This document shows, piece by piece, positions 8,878 to 20,523 of a stretch of 32,673 nucleotides of DNA (positions within the stretch are counted from its first letter, which is position 1; each line of letters starts with the position of its first letter). The notes beneath the pieces are model-generated. The model did not search any database. It was not told the origin of the DNA and saw only the letters and a program-made list of their open reading frames with translations. Made by a program: the position numbers and the translations under genes. This DNA comes from Neocallimastix lanati (nom. inval.) (lineage: Eukaryota > Neocallimastigomycota > Neocallimastigomycetes > Neocallimastigales > Neocallimastigaceae): the NCBI GenBank assembly GCA_016946835.1, contig JACVTC010000396.1:1-32673 (forward strand). Reading direction: 5' to 3'.

Positions 8878-10472
8878 TTTAAATTGCTATCGCTTCTAAT
8901 ATTTTGCTGATGAGGACTTTGATTATCAAAGTACCTAGGATTGCTTTTATTTGTTATTTCTTCAATATTTCTTGCATTATTGTAGTTATCATTGCTATAG
9001 TTGTCATAATTAGTATTATTAGTATTATAATTATTATTTCCATAATTACTATTACTGTTATAATTATTATTTCTATTATAATTATTATTGTTATTATACA
9101 TATTATTGTTATTATAATTATTATTGTTATAATTGCTATTAATATAATTATTATTGCTATAATTGTTATTATTATAATTATCATTGTTATTATAATTATT
9201 TTTTCCTCTATTGTTGTTGTTCCTAAAATTATAATTACCATTGTTAATATTATTATTATTGGAATTATTATTATAGTTACCAAAATTATTATTATTATTA
9301 TTGTTACTGTTATTGAAATTATTATTATTATTATTATTGTTACTGTTATTGAAATTATTATAATTACTATTATTGCTACTATTAATATTACTGTTATAGA
9401 AATTATTATAATTATTATTATTGTTATTATAATTACTGTTATAATTATTATTACCATATAGAGTATTATAATTATTATTATTATTATTATTAATATTATA
9501 ATTATTTCCATTATTTCCGTTATTAAACATTCTATTTCCATTATTATTATAATTATTTTCATTATAAAATCCAGAATTAAATTTTCCGAAGGTCATTAAT
9601 TGATTCTGATCCTGACTATAATTAAGAGATTTATTTTTATTTCTTAAATTTCTTTTGTTACATTCTCTTGCTTTGTGACCTGGTTTGCCACAGAGGTAGC
9701 AAGTAAAATTTCTAAATTGATTATTATTATTGTTGTTATTATTATACCTTGAATTAAATCTTTCTTGACGATATCGACCAGTAGAAAACAGATCAGCATT
9801 GCCCACATAATACGCATTTTGTATAGAATTATCTAAATCCCTATTTCCTTCGGTCAATCCTCTATATAATGGATGTTCTAATAAAGAATTTTGACAATTA
9901 GAATTATTTTGGAAGACCATAGAAGTGTTGAGAAATTCATTATTTCCTATGGTCCTTTTTTCGGCTTTCTCGGCTCTTACAGCCACTTCAAAAGCATCCG
10001 ACAAGGTATCACATTCGGCTAAGAGAATTTGAGAATGAACATATATTCTTGATTTTATTGAATTTAAATAATCATCGACTGATATAATCTTCTGATAATC
10101 TCTATCTAATCGATGATACAAGGTTAAATAACGGTAGTTAAAATTCTTTATATTTTCATTTGGTTTTATTTTCAGATTTTTTAAAACTGAGCATTTATCA
10201 GCTGGTTTTATATCCATATACTTTTCAATAGCTGATTGCACTTCTTTATAGTTTGGATACCTTGTGATATTATTCCGAGTGGTTATTAATGATTTCAAAA
10301 CGTTCCTCAAGTCAGCCTCCACGGCTATTTTTAGCCATACAAAAATTCTAGATGAATCTTGGATGTCATGCATTTCCATGACACCCTTAAAATCTTCTAT
10401 CCATGTGTCTATGTCTTTACCATAGTCACATAGATATGGTAGATCACGTTTTACTTTGGAAGCGTCAACCAT
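8874..10472 (-). CDS. gag: Gag polyprotein of unit B
   Basis: Forms the retrotransposon particle and packages its RNA. It has 532 residues, starts at ATG 10472 and stops at TAG 8874-8876. Residues about 1-200 resemble a retrotransposon Gag/capsid region (aromatic- and Leu-rich, helical in appearance, with WIEDFKGVMEMH near residue 24). A single CCHC zinc knuckle spans 258-271 (C258, C261, H266, C271; CX2CX4HX4C) and should bind RNA. From about 290 to 510 the chain is mostly Asn with Tyr, Gly and Ser, coded largely by AAT, which is low-complexity and probably disordered. A short mixed tail follows and ends over the frameshift heptamer. The Asn-rich tail is unusual in length for a Gag but fits the composition of the genome. 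Confidence 0.93.
   Translation of the reverse strand: MVDASKVKRDLPYLCDYGKDIDTWIEDFKGVMEMHDIQDSSRIFVWLKIAVEADLRNVLKSLITTRNNITRYPNYKEVQSAIEKYMDIKPADKCSVLKNLKIKPNENIKNFNYRYLTLYHRLDRDYQKIISVDDYLNSIKSRIYVHSQILLAECDTLSDAFEVAVRAEKAEKRTIGNNEFLNTSMVFQNNSNCQNSLLEHPLYRGLTEGNRDLDNSIQNAYYVGNADLFSTGRYRQERFNSRYNNNNNNNNQFRNFTCYLCGKPGHKARECNKRNLRNKNKSLNYSQDQNQLMTFGKFNSGFYNENNYNNNGNRMFNNGNNGNNYNINNNNNNNYNTLYGNNNYNSNYNNNNNNYNNFYNSNINSSNNSNYNNFNNSNNNNNNNNFNNSNNNNNNNFGNYNNNSNNNNINNGNYNFRNNNNRGKNNYNNNDNYNNNNYSNNNYINSNYNNNNYNNNNMYNNNNNYNRNNNYNSNSNYGNNNYNTNNTNYDNYSNDNYNNARNIEEITNKSNPRYFDNQSPHQQNIRSDSNLK
8877..8883 (-). promoter_or_regulatory. -1 ribosomal frameshift slippery site at the gag-pol junction, unit B
   Basis: Sense TTTAAAA is in Gag frame as T TTA AAA, the canonical X XXY YYZ pattern, and the next codon is the Gag TAG stop. 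Pol is in the -1 frame and that frame opens only at 8886, so the overlap is about 13 bases and contains exactly this heptamer. Eight bases downstream, GGGAG can pair with CTTCC around the loop AAGGCCAA, giving a possible stimulatory hairpin at a typical spacing, in a patch GC-richer than its surroundings. Read-through of the TAG in frame gives only 16 codons before TAA, so suppression cannot make Gag-Pol. Confidence 0.8.
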
Positions 10473-10668
10473 TATTAATTAACTACTAAAAAAGGAAAAA
10501 AAAATGAAACAAAACTTATATTTAATACGTAATTTATTTTCTTATTTAATTCGACTTATCTCTAATATTATTTATTTATTTTTACTATTATATATATATA
10601 TATATTTTAATAAAAAAAAATTAATTTTTTTTTTTTATAATATTATTATTATTTTCATATAATTTAAT

Positions 10669-10753
10669 AGTGCAGCGCCCGGATTCTCCACCAAAAATAT
10701 GATACGATATATTTTAAAATATTCGTATTTATAATAGTTTTGGGCGCTACACT
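10669..10753 (-). promoter_or_regulatory. Possible primer-binding site and U5-leader hairpin (second copy)
   Basis: Identical to the structure at 1724-1808. The TGG-initiated candidate site is at plus 10677-10693, inside the same pair of stems. Confidence 0.5.
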
Positions 10754-11450
10754 GGGGAATTGTACTAAATTATATATTCTAATAATAATATTAATTATTT
10801 TATTTAATTATTTAAAATTTTTATTTTAGGATATTTGTTTTGTAATATTTTATTTTTATTTTATTTTATTTTATTTTATTTTATTTTTATCATATTAATT
10901 AACAATTAATAATTGTAATTTAATTATAATATTCTACAATTAATTACTTAAACAACTAATTTTATTAAAACTAATAACTAAACTACTATCTTAACTAATT
11001 AAAACATTTTTCTTATATTAAATCAACTATTACTAATTAACATATATCAATAATTTTTTTTTTTTAACAAAAACATTTTTTTTTTTTTATAATATTTTTA
11101 TATATTTTTTTTTATAATTATTATCTCTATATTAAATCATAATTGTTATATTTTATATAAACATTAATATAAAAGTTTATATTATAATAATTAAATTTTA
11201 TACTATAATAATATTATTTTATATGATTTATAATTAATATAATTCATCATTTTTATATAATTAATTTTAATTTTATAATAATATATATTTTACAAACTTT
11301 ATATAATTAATATAATTTAATAATAATTTTAAAATATCATTATTTTTCTTTTCATCTTGTATCAGAACGCCCACGCTTTAGATCAGACTTCGTCCCTTGA
11401 AGTCTAAAGAATATTTGTATGAAATAATAAATTTTAAAATTTATAAGGCA
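10694..11450 (-). repeat. Putative LTR shared by units B (5') and C (3'); limits tentative
   Basis: Same reasoning as for the first LTR; about 757 bases here, two fewer because of shorter T-runs. Sense TG at 11450-11449 follows the A-run, and the 3' edge abuts the possible primer-binding site at 10677-10693. Confidence 0.4.
11376..11409 (-). other. Conserved stem-loop in the putative LTR (second copy)
   Basis: Same 11-bp stem with a five-base bulge and loop AAGGGAC as at 2433-2466, without change. Confidence 0.55.
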
Positions 11451-11492
11451 TTATTTTTTTTTTTTTTTGTAATATAATTATATGATTATTAT

Positions 11493-11532
<40 letters not shown>

Positions 11533-11578
11533 AGGTAGTGATTTATTTTAAACTATTATTATTTTTTAAATATTAATA

Positions 11579-12782
11579 TTAATCAGTGATTTCTACAAAA
11601 CTACTTATATAAGGAATAACATTTTTGAGATGTATATTTCTTTCGGCAACTTCATTAGTAATTGGATCACAAACTGTAACAGTATTAAATTGTTGCTTAA
11701 CTATTTTTAATGGTCCAATAAAATAAGGGTCCAATTTTCTTCTATTAAAATTCCTGATTAATACTAAATCTCCAGGTTTAAATTCACTTCTTAATCTTTT
11801 AATTTGTTTTCTTCTATCTTTCCATAGTTCATTAGCAGTTTCTATATTCCGAATAGCTTCATTAATCCATTTATTATGTGTAATAAATTTTCTTAAATAA
11901 TATTCTTCATCAGTTTCATCTTCATGTTTTTGATCAACATTAATTGTAAGTTCGAAAGGTTGCAAATCCCTTCTACCATAAAGTAATTCAAAACTGCTAT
12001 ATTTTGTTACTTCATTCTTCGCTGTTCTAAGCGCCCATAAAGCACTAGGTAGAATATCATCCCAATCTTTATTATTTTTTCCTAAAAGCCGCAAATATTT
12101 TCCAATTTCTCTATTTCTATTCTCAACTTCTCCATTAGAAGGTGGATGATACGTAGCCACATTATGTACATATACATCATGCAAATCGAGAAAAGCTTTA
12201 GTTTTATCTGAAATAAGTTGTGGGCCATTATCTGTAATTAATAACTCTGGTATTCCATGCCTCGAAAACACATTAATTAAAAATCTTATTACATCTTCAG
12301 ATTCTGTTTTTTCTAATGGTTCAGCTTCCACCCATTTGGTAAGGTAGTCAACTAATACTATGATATATCTATTTCCTCTAGCAGTTGTATATAATGGACC
12401 AACTAAATCTAAACCAACTCTTGTGAAAGGCAATCCTGGTGGTGTTGGAATATCTTCAGGGTATTTATTTTGAGGCTGTGGCTTATACATTTGACATTTC
12501 TTACAACATTTTATAAATATTTTTATATCTTTATTCATTCCTTTCCAAAAGTAATCTCTTTTTAATCTATGATAGGTTTTATAACAACCTTCATGTCCTA
12601 CGTTATGTGCTAAATTAATTAATTTCCATTTTTCTTTTTCATTAAAAATTACTCTTCTTAAATTATTATTTTGTTTATAATAAATAATCCCATCTATTTC
12701 TACAAATTTTTGTTTTATATAATTATCAATAAAATCATTTAAAAATTTTTCATCATTATTATTATTTTCATTATTATTTATT

Positions 12783-12863
<81 letters not shown>

Positions 12864-15800
12864 GGTGTAACATTTATTACGAAATTTGTATCTAGATATA
12901 CATTATTGTTAGATAAAATATTTCTTGAGTAATTTTTATTTATATCATTATTTAACATTTCATTATTATCATCCTTTTGAATGTTATTATTTGTAAAATT
13001 ATTATTAATTTTATCAATTTTTAAAATATTATTATATTTCTTTTTTCCTATAGTTATACTTCTATGATCTTCTTGTTCATTTTTATTAAGAGATTTTTTG
13101 TTAATATTTTTATCAATATTCAAAATTTTATTGAATTTATTATTAATGCTTATATTATTTTGATTTACAATATTATTTTTTTCATTTTCATTTTCTTTTT
13201 CATTTTCATTTGTTGTACTCTCATTTTTTATATCTCTAAATAATACATTATTTTGAATTACATTATTATTTAATATTTCGGTTTTAAAGCTTGTTTCCTT
13301 TGTTAAATAATTATTATTTTTATATGCATCATGTATATTATTATATTTTGTATTATAATTTTCTTTGTTTTCATTTGAATAGTTATTTTGAATAATGTTA
13401 CAATTTTTTAATTTTTCATCTAAGTAATTAATTTTATTATAATTATTATTTTCATTGAGATTATTATTTTTATTCCTATTATTATTTCCAACAAAATTAT
13501 TTTCATTAGGATTATTGCCTTTATCATAATTGCTATTTTTATTACAATTGCTATTTTTATTACAATTGCTATTTTCATTATGATTATTGTTTTTATTATA
13601 ATTGTTATTTTTAATATAATTATTATTAGTATTAAAGTTATTATTTTTATTAAACCCATTAATTTCTATTTTTTTATCAGAGATATTATTTTTATTATAA
13701 TTATTATTGTTTTCATTCTCATATAATTTATGATTGTTTGTGATATTATTTATTTTTATTTTTTTAGATAAATTGCTATTTTTAATAGTATTTTTATTGT
13801 CTATTTTTATAAATAAATTGTCATTAGTATTTTCCCTACTGATTTTATTTCTTGATTTATTAATTTCATTAGAATTATTATTTCTTATATTCTCTTTTAA
13901 AATAATATTTTTAATTGAATTATTATCTTTATTAAAATTGTTTTCCAAAATAATATTTTTATTTTCTTCTACATTCTTATTTTGTATATCTTCACCAGAA
14001 TTTAATCTTGAAAGTGCATCTGCAATTACATTTCTCCTCCCCTCTTCATATAAAACTTTAACTTTTAAAATACTGAATTCCGTAATCCATTTAATATGAC
14101 GGCTAGAAGTAGGTTCTTTACTATTGAAAATATAAACTAAGGGTTTATGATCAGTGTACAAAATAGTTTCAAAATTATTACCTGTTAAAAATGGTCTAAA
14201 TTTCATAACACAATAGTAAGCAGCTAATCCTTCCAAATCCGTAATACTATAGTTTAATTCTGCATTTACTAAGGTACGACTTTCAAAATAAATAGGCTTT
14301 TCATCATTATTCTCATCTAACTGAATAAGAACTCCACCAATACCATATTTAGAGGCGTCCGTACGAATAATAAATGGTTTTTCAAAAACAGGAGGTGATA
14401 AAATAGGTGCAGAAATTATTTTATTTTTTAATTCAACAAAAGCCTTATTAGTAGTATCAGTCCATACAAAAGGAACATTTTTTTTTGTAAGTTCATATAA
14501 TGGTTTAGCAATTTGAGCAAAATTATAAATGAATTTCCTATAATAGCCAATAGCACCTAAAAAAGAACGTAGTTGCTTAATATTTTTAGGAGGTAACCAA
14601 TTCATAATAACATTCACTTTTGAATCAATAGGACTAATTCCTTTAGTAGATAATTTGTGTCCTAATAATTCTACTTCTTCTTTAAAAAAATGACATTTCT
14701 CTAAATTAATTTTTAATCCATTATTATGTAGAATTTTGAAAACCTTTTCAAGATCTTTAATATGCTGATCCATTGAGGGAGAATACACAACAAGATCATC
14801 GATATAGACAAAGACACAAACACCAATCAAGTCGAAGAATATTCGGTTCATCTCCCTTTGAAAAGTTGCGGGAGCATTACACAACCCAAAAGGCATAACT
14901 TGAAAATTAAAATTACCATAAATAGTAGTAAAACACGTAATATCTCTATCATCAGGATGCATAGGAATTTGATGGTATCCTGAAAATAAATCAATTGTTG
15001 AAAGAACTGCGGTGTTTCCTACATAATAAAGAATATCATCGATAATAGGAAGGGCATAGGCATCTTTCTTCGTACAGTTATTTACTACTCTATAATCAAC
15101 GCACATTCTTACTTGACCATTTTTTTTTAACACAAGAACAACTGGTGAAGACCAAGGAGAATTTGAAGGAACAATTAATTTATTGTTAATGAGTTTAATT
15201 ATTTCTTTTTTTAGAGCATCTGCTTGTACTTTAGAGAGTCTATATGCTCTCTGTTTAACAGGGTGAGTACCAGGAACTAAATTAATTCTATGAGGAAATA
15301 ATTTAGAATTACCTAAATCATCTGTTTTAACAGCTAAAATATCCGTGTATGATAAAAATAAAATTTTAATTGAATCTCTAATAGAAGAAGGTACTTCAGA
15401 TAATATGTCGTGTACAAGCGAAATTTTCTTATCATTTTGCAGAGATTTTAAATCAACAAAAGATGAATTATCATCAGAAGTTATTAAAAGAATAGCGGGA
15501 CAAATTTTTGAATCATTATTAAGAAATAACACATTATTATCAATAGAAAATAAATCATTATTATTAAGAACTTCATCATTAGATAATATTAAATTATCAA
15601 AATCACTAATATTTATATTAGAAGTATCATTACACAAAAAATTTGAACACGCACAATAATTGATAATACCATCACAACGCGTAACATAATTTTCAGAATC
15701 ATTTTTATTAATATTTAAATCATTAACATTAGAAAAATTTACATTATACATTAAATTAGAAAGTTCAATAAAATCACCATTATCATTTTTACGTAATAAA

Positions 15801-17241
15801 GTATCATCAACTAAATCTAGCACAAATCTATTTTTCTTAAGCGTGTTAATACCAATTAACACGTCGAAAATATCATCTTTTTCTATTTTTCTGAAATAGT
15901 CTTTGAAAGTGTAGCCGCCTATTTCAATTTCTAATTCGTATACATCCGAAGAAATATAATTATTAGAATAAGCCTGGAATATTCTTTCCGAAATAGTTCC
16001 AACGGCCGTTTTATTTATTTTATACTTCTCGAATGCAGCAGCAGTAATTAAATTAACACTTGCACAAGAATCTAAGAATATTTCTGCGTAGGATCCTTCA
16101 ATAGTACCATTTACTTTTATAACTTTATAGTCGCTTAACAATGATAAAGCATTTATTAAAAATTCTTTACTGGTACTTTTAATTAATTTTTGTTCTTTGT
16201 TAAACCCGGTACGAAATTTAGGACATAAGTCCAATAAGTGTGCCAATTTAAGTTTGACTTCTATATTGGCAACATCTTTAACCAGGTCATTTATATCATA
16301 ATTATCGACCAAATTGATCATTTTAATATGTTTCTCTAATTTTGACGTCTTAGTATTACCTCCATTTTCATTTTCGTTTGTAGTATTGGATATTATCTCT
16401 TTAATTCTATTTAATTTGTTAATTTTTTTTGCGTTTGAAATATTTGGTTGGTTTATATATGATATATCCAAATGTTCCAATTTTTCTGTGTTATTATTAC
16501 TATCATTATTAGTATTAATATTATCATTAATGTTATTATTTATTTGTTTCATGGCTGGAGTGTGAATAGGAACTGGATTATCTTTGAGATGAAGCCTTTG
16601 TGTTTCTTTATAAGGCCCCTTATATTTTTCTTTATTTTGTTTCCCTTTTCTCTGAGCAGCAAAAACAACTTCATCCTGGAATTCTTCATTGGTATCTCTT
16701 AAATAAACATTATTATTATTATTTTTATTATAATTGTTATTATAATAATCATTTTTTTCATTATCATTATCCTTAATATTATTATTACAATGATTATTAC
16801 AATTATTATAATGATTATTATTATCATCGATATAATAATCATTATTATCATTTCTCATATTAACATTATCACTATTACATTTCATAATACTATTATTATA
16901 ATTATAATTATAGTTATTGTAATTTTTATAATTATTATTATGATTGTAATTATTAGTATCGTTATTATTATAATTATCATTATTATAATCACTATTACTA
17001 TAATTATTATTAAGATTCTTATTGTTATAATTACTATTATTATTATTAATATTAACATTATTATTAATATCACTATTATTATTAATATTACTATTATTAT
17101 TATTAATATAACTATGACTACTATTATTATAATTATCGTTATTAATATTACCTCGATTATTATGATCATCATTATTATAATTATTACCATTATTACCAAA
17201 ATTATAATTATTATTATAACTATTATTATGATTATCATTAC

Positions 17242-17281
<40 letters not shown>

Positions 17282-17818
17282 ACTATTACTATTATTATCA
17301 TTATTGTAACGATTATTAATGTAATTATTATTATATGTGTAATTATTATTTTTTTTATTTTTATGGTTATTGTTATTATTAAAGTTATTGTTATTATTAG
17401 TATTATTGTTATTGTTACAATTTGGTTTATTGCAATAATTATTATTACTATTATAATTATCATAAATATTATAATTATAATTATTATTATCATTATCATT
17501 GGAATTGGTATTAAAATTATCTTTTCTATTAACTAAATAAATATTCTCATTGTTTTTATAGTTGTTGTCTTTATTCTTGATATCCATTTCTTCATTATTT
17601 CCATAATTTTCATTTCTTTCATTATTATTAATTAGTAAATTATTATTTTTATTTTTAATATTCTTATAATATATATTATTTTCATTATAATTATTAGGTT
17701 CATTAATATTATTATTATTATTATAATGATTATTGAAGTTATCATTACAATAATTGTCGTTATTTATACATAAAAGGGTGGTTTGTTTACTGGAAGTTGG
17801 CCTTCTCCCATAATCTAT
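11579..17818 (-). CDS. pol: Pol polyprotein of unit C, expressed by -1 frameshift
   Basis: Identical in protein sequence to unit B Pol, with the same protease (DSC at the active site), YIDD reverse transcriptase, RNase H, Asn-rich linker with N26, and D,D35E integrase with GPY/F. The first ATG is at 17587, but the frame is open up to the slippery site, so I begin it at 17818. The stop is TAA at 11579-11581. No disabling change is seen. The equal length of the AAT tract (12785-12862) in every unit is notable, because such tracts normally drift. Confidence 0.95.
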
Positions 17819-19413
17819 TTTAAATTGCTATCGCTTCTAATATTTTGCTGATGAGGACTTTGATTATCAAAGTACCTAGGATTGCTTTTATTTGTTATTT
17901 CTTCAATATTTCTTGCATTATTGTAGTTATCATTGCTATAGTTGTCATAATTAGTATTATTAGTATTATAATTATTATTTCCATAATTACTATTACTGTT
18001 ATAATTATTATTTCTATTATAATTATTATTGTTATTATACATATTATTGTTATTATAATTATTATTGTTATAATTGCTATTAATATAATTATTATTGCTA
18101 TAATTGTTATTATTATAATTATCATTGTTATTATAATTATTTTTTCCTCTATTGTTGTTGTTCCTAAAATTATAATTACCATTGTTAATATTATTATTAT
18201 TGGAATTATTATTATAGTTACCAAAATTATTATTATTATTATTGTTACTGTTATTGAAATTATTATTATTATTATTATTGTTACTGTTATTGAAATTATT
18301 ATAATTACTATTATTGCTACTATTAATATTACTGTTATAGAAATTATTATAATTATTATTATTGTTATTATAATTACTGTTATAATTATTATTACCATAT
18401 AGAGTATTATAATTATTATTATTATTATTATTAATATTATAATTATTTCCATTATTTCCGTTATTAAACATTCTATTTCCATTATTATTATAATTATTTT
18501 CATTATAAAATCCAGAATTAAATTTTCCGAAGGTCATTAATTGATTCTGATCCTGACTATAATTAAGAGATTTATTTTTATTTCTTAAATTTCTTTTGTT
18601 ACATTCTCTTGCTTTGTGACCTGGTTTGCCACAGAGGTAGCAAGTAAAATTTCTAAATTGATTATTATTATTGTTGTTATTATTATACCTTGAATTAAAT
18701 CTTTCTTGACGATATCGACCAGTAGAAAACAGATCAGCATTGCCCACATAATACGCATTTTGTATAGAATTATCTAAATCCCTATTTCCTTCGGTCAATC
18801 CTCTATATAATGGATGTTCTAATAAAGAATTTTGACAATTAGAATTATTTTGGAAGACCATAGAAGTGTTGAGAAATTCATTATTTCCTATGGTCCTTTT
18901 TTCGGCTTTCTCGGCTCTTACAGCCACTTCAAAAGCATCCGACAAGGTATCACATTCGGCTAAGAGAATTTGAGAATGAACATATATTCTTGATTTTATT
19001 GAATTTAAATAATCATCGACTGATATAATCTTCTGATAATCTCTATCTAATCGATGATACAAGGTTAAATAACGGTAGTTAAAATTCTTTATATTTTCAT
19101 TTGGTTTTATTTTCAGATTTTTTAAAACTGAGCATTTATCAGCTGGTTTTATATCCATATACTTTTCAATAGCTGATTGCACTTCTTTATAGTTTGGATA
19201 CCTTGTGATATTATTCCGAGTGGTTATTAATGATTTCAAAACGTTCCTCAAGTCAGCCTCCACGGCTATTTTTAGCCATACAAAAATTCTAGATGAATCT
19301 TGGATGTCATGCATTTCCATGACACCCTTAAAATCTTCTATCCATGTGTCTATGTCTTTACCATAGTCACATAGATATGGTAGATCACGTTTTACTTTGG
19401 AAGCGTCAACCAT
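17815..19413 (-). CDS. gag: Gag polyprotein of unit C
   Basis: 532 residues, identical to unit B Gag: capsid-like N-terminal half, CCHC knuckle at 258-271, Asn-rich tail, TAG stop over the frameshift region. ATG at 19413 is the first in frame after an AT-rich leader of about 200 bases. Confidence 0.93.
   Translation of the reverse strand: MVDASKVKRDLPYLCDYGKDIDTWIEDFKGVMEMHDIQDSSRIFVWLKIAVEADLRNVLKSLITTRNNITRYPNYKEVQSAIEKYMDIKPADKCSVLKNLKIKPNENIKNFNYRYLTLYHRLDRDYQKIISVDDYLNSIKSRIYVHSQILLAECDTLSDAFEVAVRAEKAEKRTIGNNEFLNTSMVFQNNSNCQNSLLEHPLYRGLTEGNRDLDNSIQNAYYVGNADLFSTGRYRQERFNSRYNNNNNNNNQFRNFTCYLCGKPGHKARECNKRNLRNKNKSLNYSQDQNQLMTFGKFNSGFYNENNYNNNGNRMFNNGNNGNNYNINNNNNNNYNTLYGNNNYNSNYNNNNNNYNNFYNSNINSSNNSNYNNFNNSNNNNNNNNFNNSNNNNNNNFGNYNNNSNNNNINNGNYNFRNNNNRGKNNYNNNDNYNNNNYSNNNYINSNYNNNNYNNNNMYNNNNNYNRNNNYNSNSNYGNNNYNTNNTNYDNYSNDNYNNARNIEEITNKSNPRYFDNQSPHQQNIRSDSNLK
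17818..17824 (-). promoter_or_regulatory. -1 ribosomal frameshift slippery site, unit C
   Basis: Same T TTA AAA heptamer directly before the Gag TAG (17815-17817), with the same eight-base spacer and possible hairpin downstream. Confidence 0.8.
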
Positions 19414-19609
19414 TATTAATTAACTACTAAAAAAGGAAAAAAAAATGAAACAAAACTTATATTTAATACGTAATTTATTTTCTTATTTAATTCGACTTAT
19501 CTCTAATATTATTTATTTATTTTTACTATTATATATATATATATATTTTAATAAAAAAAAATTAATTTTTTTTTTTTATAATATTATTATTATTTTCATA
19601 TAATTTAAT

Positions 19610-19694
19610 AGTGCAGCGCCCGGATTCTCCACCAAAAATATGATACGATATATTTTAAAATATTCGTATTTATAATAGTTTTGGGCGCTACACT
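19610..19694 (-). promoter_or_regulatory. Possible primer-binding site and U5-leader hairpin (third copy)
   Basis: Identical to the structure at 1724-1808; candidate site at plus 19618-19634. Confidence 0.5.
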
Positions 19695-20393
19695 GGGGAA
19701 TTGTACTAAATTATATATTCTAATAATAATATTAATTATTTTATTTAATTATTTAAAATTTTTATTTTAGGATATTTGTTTTGTAATATTTTATTTTTAT
19801 TTTATTTTATTTTATTTTATTTTATTTTTATCATATTAATTAACAATTAATAATTGTAATTTAATTATAATATTCTACAATTAATTACTTAAACAACTAA
19901 TTTTATTAAAACTAATAACTAAACTACTATCTTAACTAATTAAAACATTTTTCTTATATTAAATCAACTATTACTAATTAACATATATCAATAATTTTTT
20001 TTTTTTTAACAAAAACATTTTTTTTTTTTTTATAATATTTTTATATATTTTTTTTTATAATTATTATCTCTATATTAAATCATAATTGTTATATTTTATA
20101 TAAACATTAATATAAAAGTTTATATTATAATAATTAAATTTTATACTATAATAATATTATTTTATATGATTTATAATTAATATAATTCATCATTTTTATA
20201 TAATTAATTTTAATTTTATAATAATATATATTTTACAAACTTTATATAATTAATATAATTTAATAATAATTTTAAAATATCATTATTTTTCTTTTCATCT
20301 TGTATCAGAACGCCCACGCTTTAGATCAGACTTCGTCCCTTGAAGTCTAAAGAATATTTGTATGAAATAATAAATTTTAAAATTTATAAGGCA
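19635..20393 (-). repeat. Putative LTR shared by units C (5') and D (3'); limits tentative
   Basis: About 759 bases, between the possible primer-binding site (19618-19634) and the TG following the A16 run (20393-20392). Ends inferred as for the first copy. Confidence 0.4.
20319..20352 (-). other. Conserved stem-loop in the putative LTR (third copy)
   Basis: Same stem, bulge and loop as at 2433-2466, unchanged. Confidence 0.55.
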
Positions 20394-20436
20394 TTATTTT
20401 TTTTTTTTTTTTGTAATATAATTATATGATTATTAT

Positions 20437-20477
<41 letters not shown>

Positions 20478-20523
20478 AGGTAGTGATTTATTTTAAACTA
20501 TTATTATTTTTTAAATATTAATA

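Larger units (their letters stand above)
1749..11450 (-). mobile_element. Ty3/gypsy LTR retrotransposon unit B, complete coding unit
   Basis: Complete unit: 5' LTR (about 11450-10694, shared with unit C), leader, gag (10472-8874), pol by -1 frameshift to 2638, 3' UTR, and 3' LTR (about 2507-1749, shared with unit A). The domain order protease, reverse transcriptase, RNase H, integrase identifies the Ty3/gypsy class rather than Ty1/copia, where integrase precedes reverse transcriptase. All reading frames are intact and all catalytic residues of RT, RNase H and integrase are present, so it looks competent to move. The outer limits depend on the tentative LTR ends. Confidence 0.9.
10473..11578 (-). 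repeat. Non-coding interval holding the single shared LTR (second copy)
   Basis: 1106 bases without a gene, with the same parts as the first copy: leader, paired primer-site structure, pentanucleotide repeat, stem-loop, A/T runs and 3' UTR. It differs from the first and third copies only by one base fewer in each of four T-runs (12, 13, 15, 24). I found no substitution by eye. Confidence 0.8.
10694..20393 (-). mobile_element. Ty3/gypsy LTR retrotransposon unit C, complete coding unit
   Basis: Complete unit: 5' LTR about 20393-19635 (shared with unit D), gag 19413-17815, pol to 11579, 3' LTR about 11450-10694 (shared with unit B). The coding part is offset from unit B by exactly 8941 bases throughout, and both proteins are identical. 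It is apparently intact and competent. Confidence 0.9.
19414..20523 (-). repeat. Non-coding interval holding the single shared LTR (third copy)
   Basis: 1110 bases without a gene. All T-run lengths match the first copy (13, 14, 16, 25), and I see no other difference. Same parts in the same order. Confidence 0.8.

Noticed and set aside
8896-8932. CTGATGAG followed by a 7-bp hairpin on the plus strand, resembling a hammerhead ribozyme core
   Set aside because: The GAAA needed after stem II is missing (ACC follows), no matching stems I/III are seen, and the stretch encodes Gag on the other strand.
8904-9461. Plus-strand Ile-rich open frame opposite the gag tail
   Set aside because: Antisense shadow of the Asn-rich Gag tail, with the same repeat explanation.
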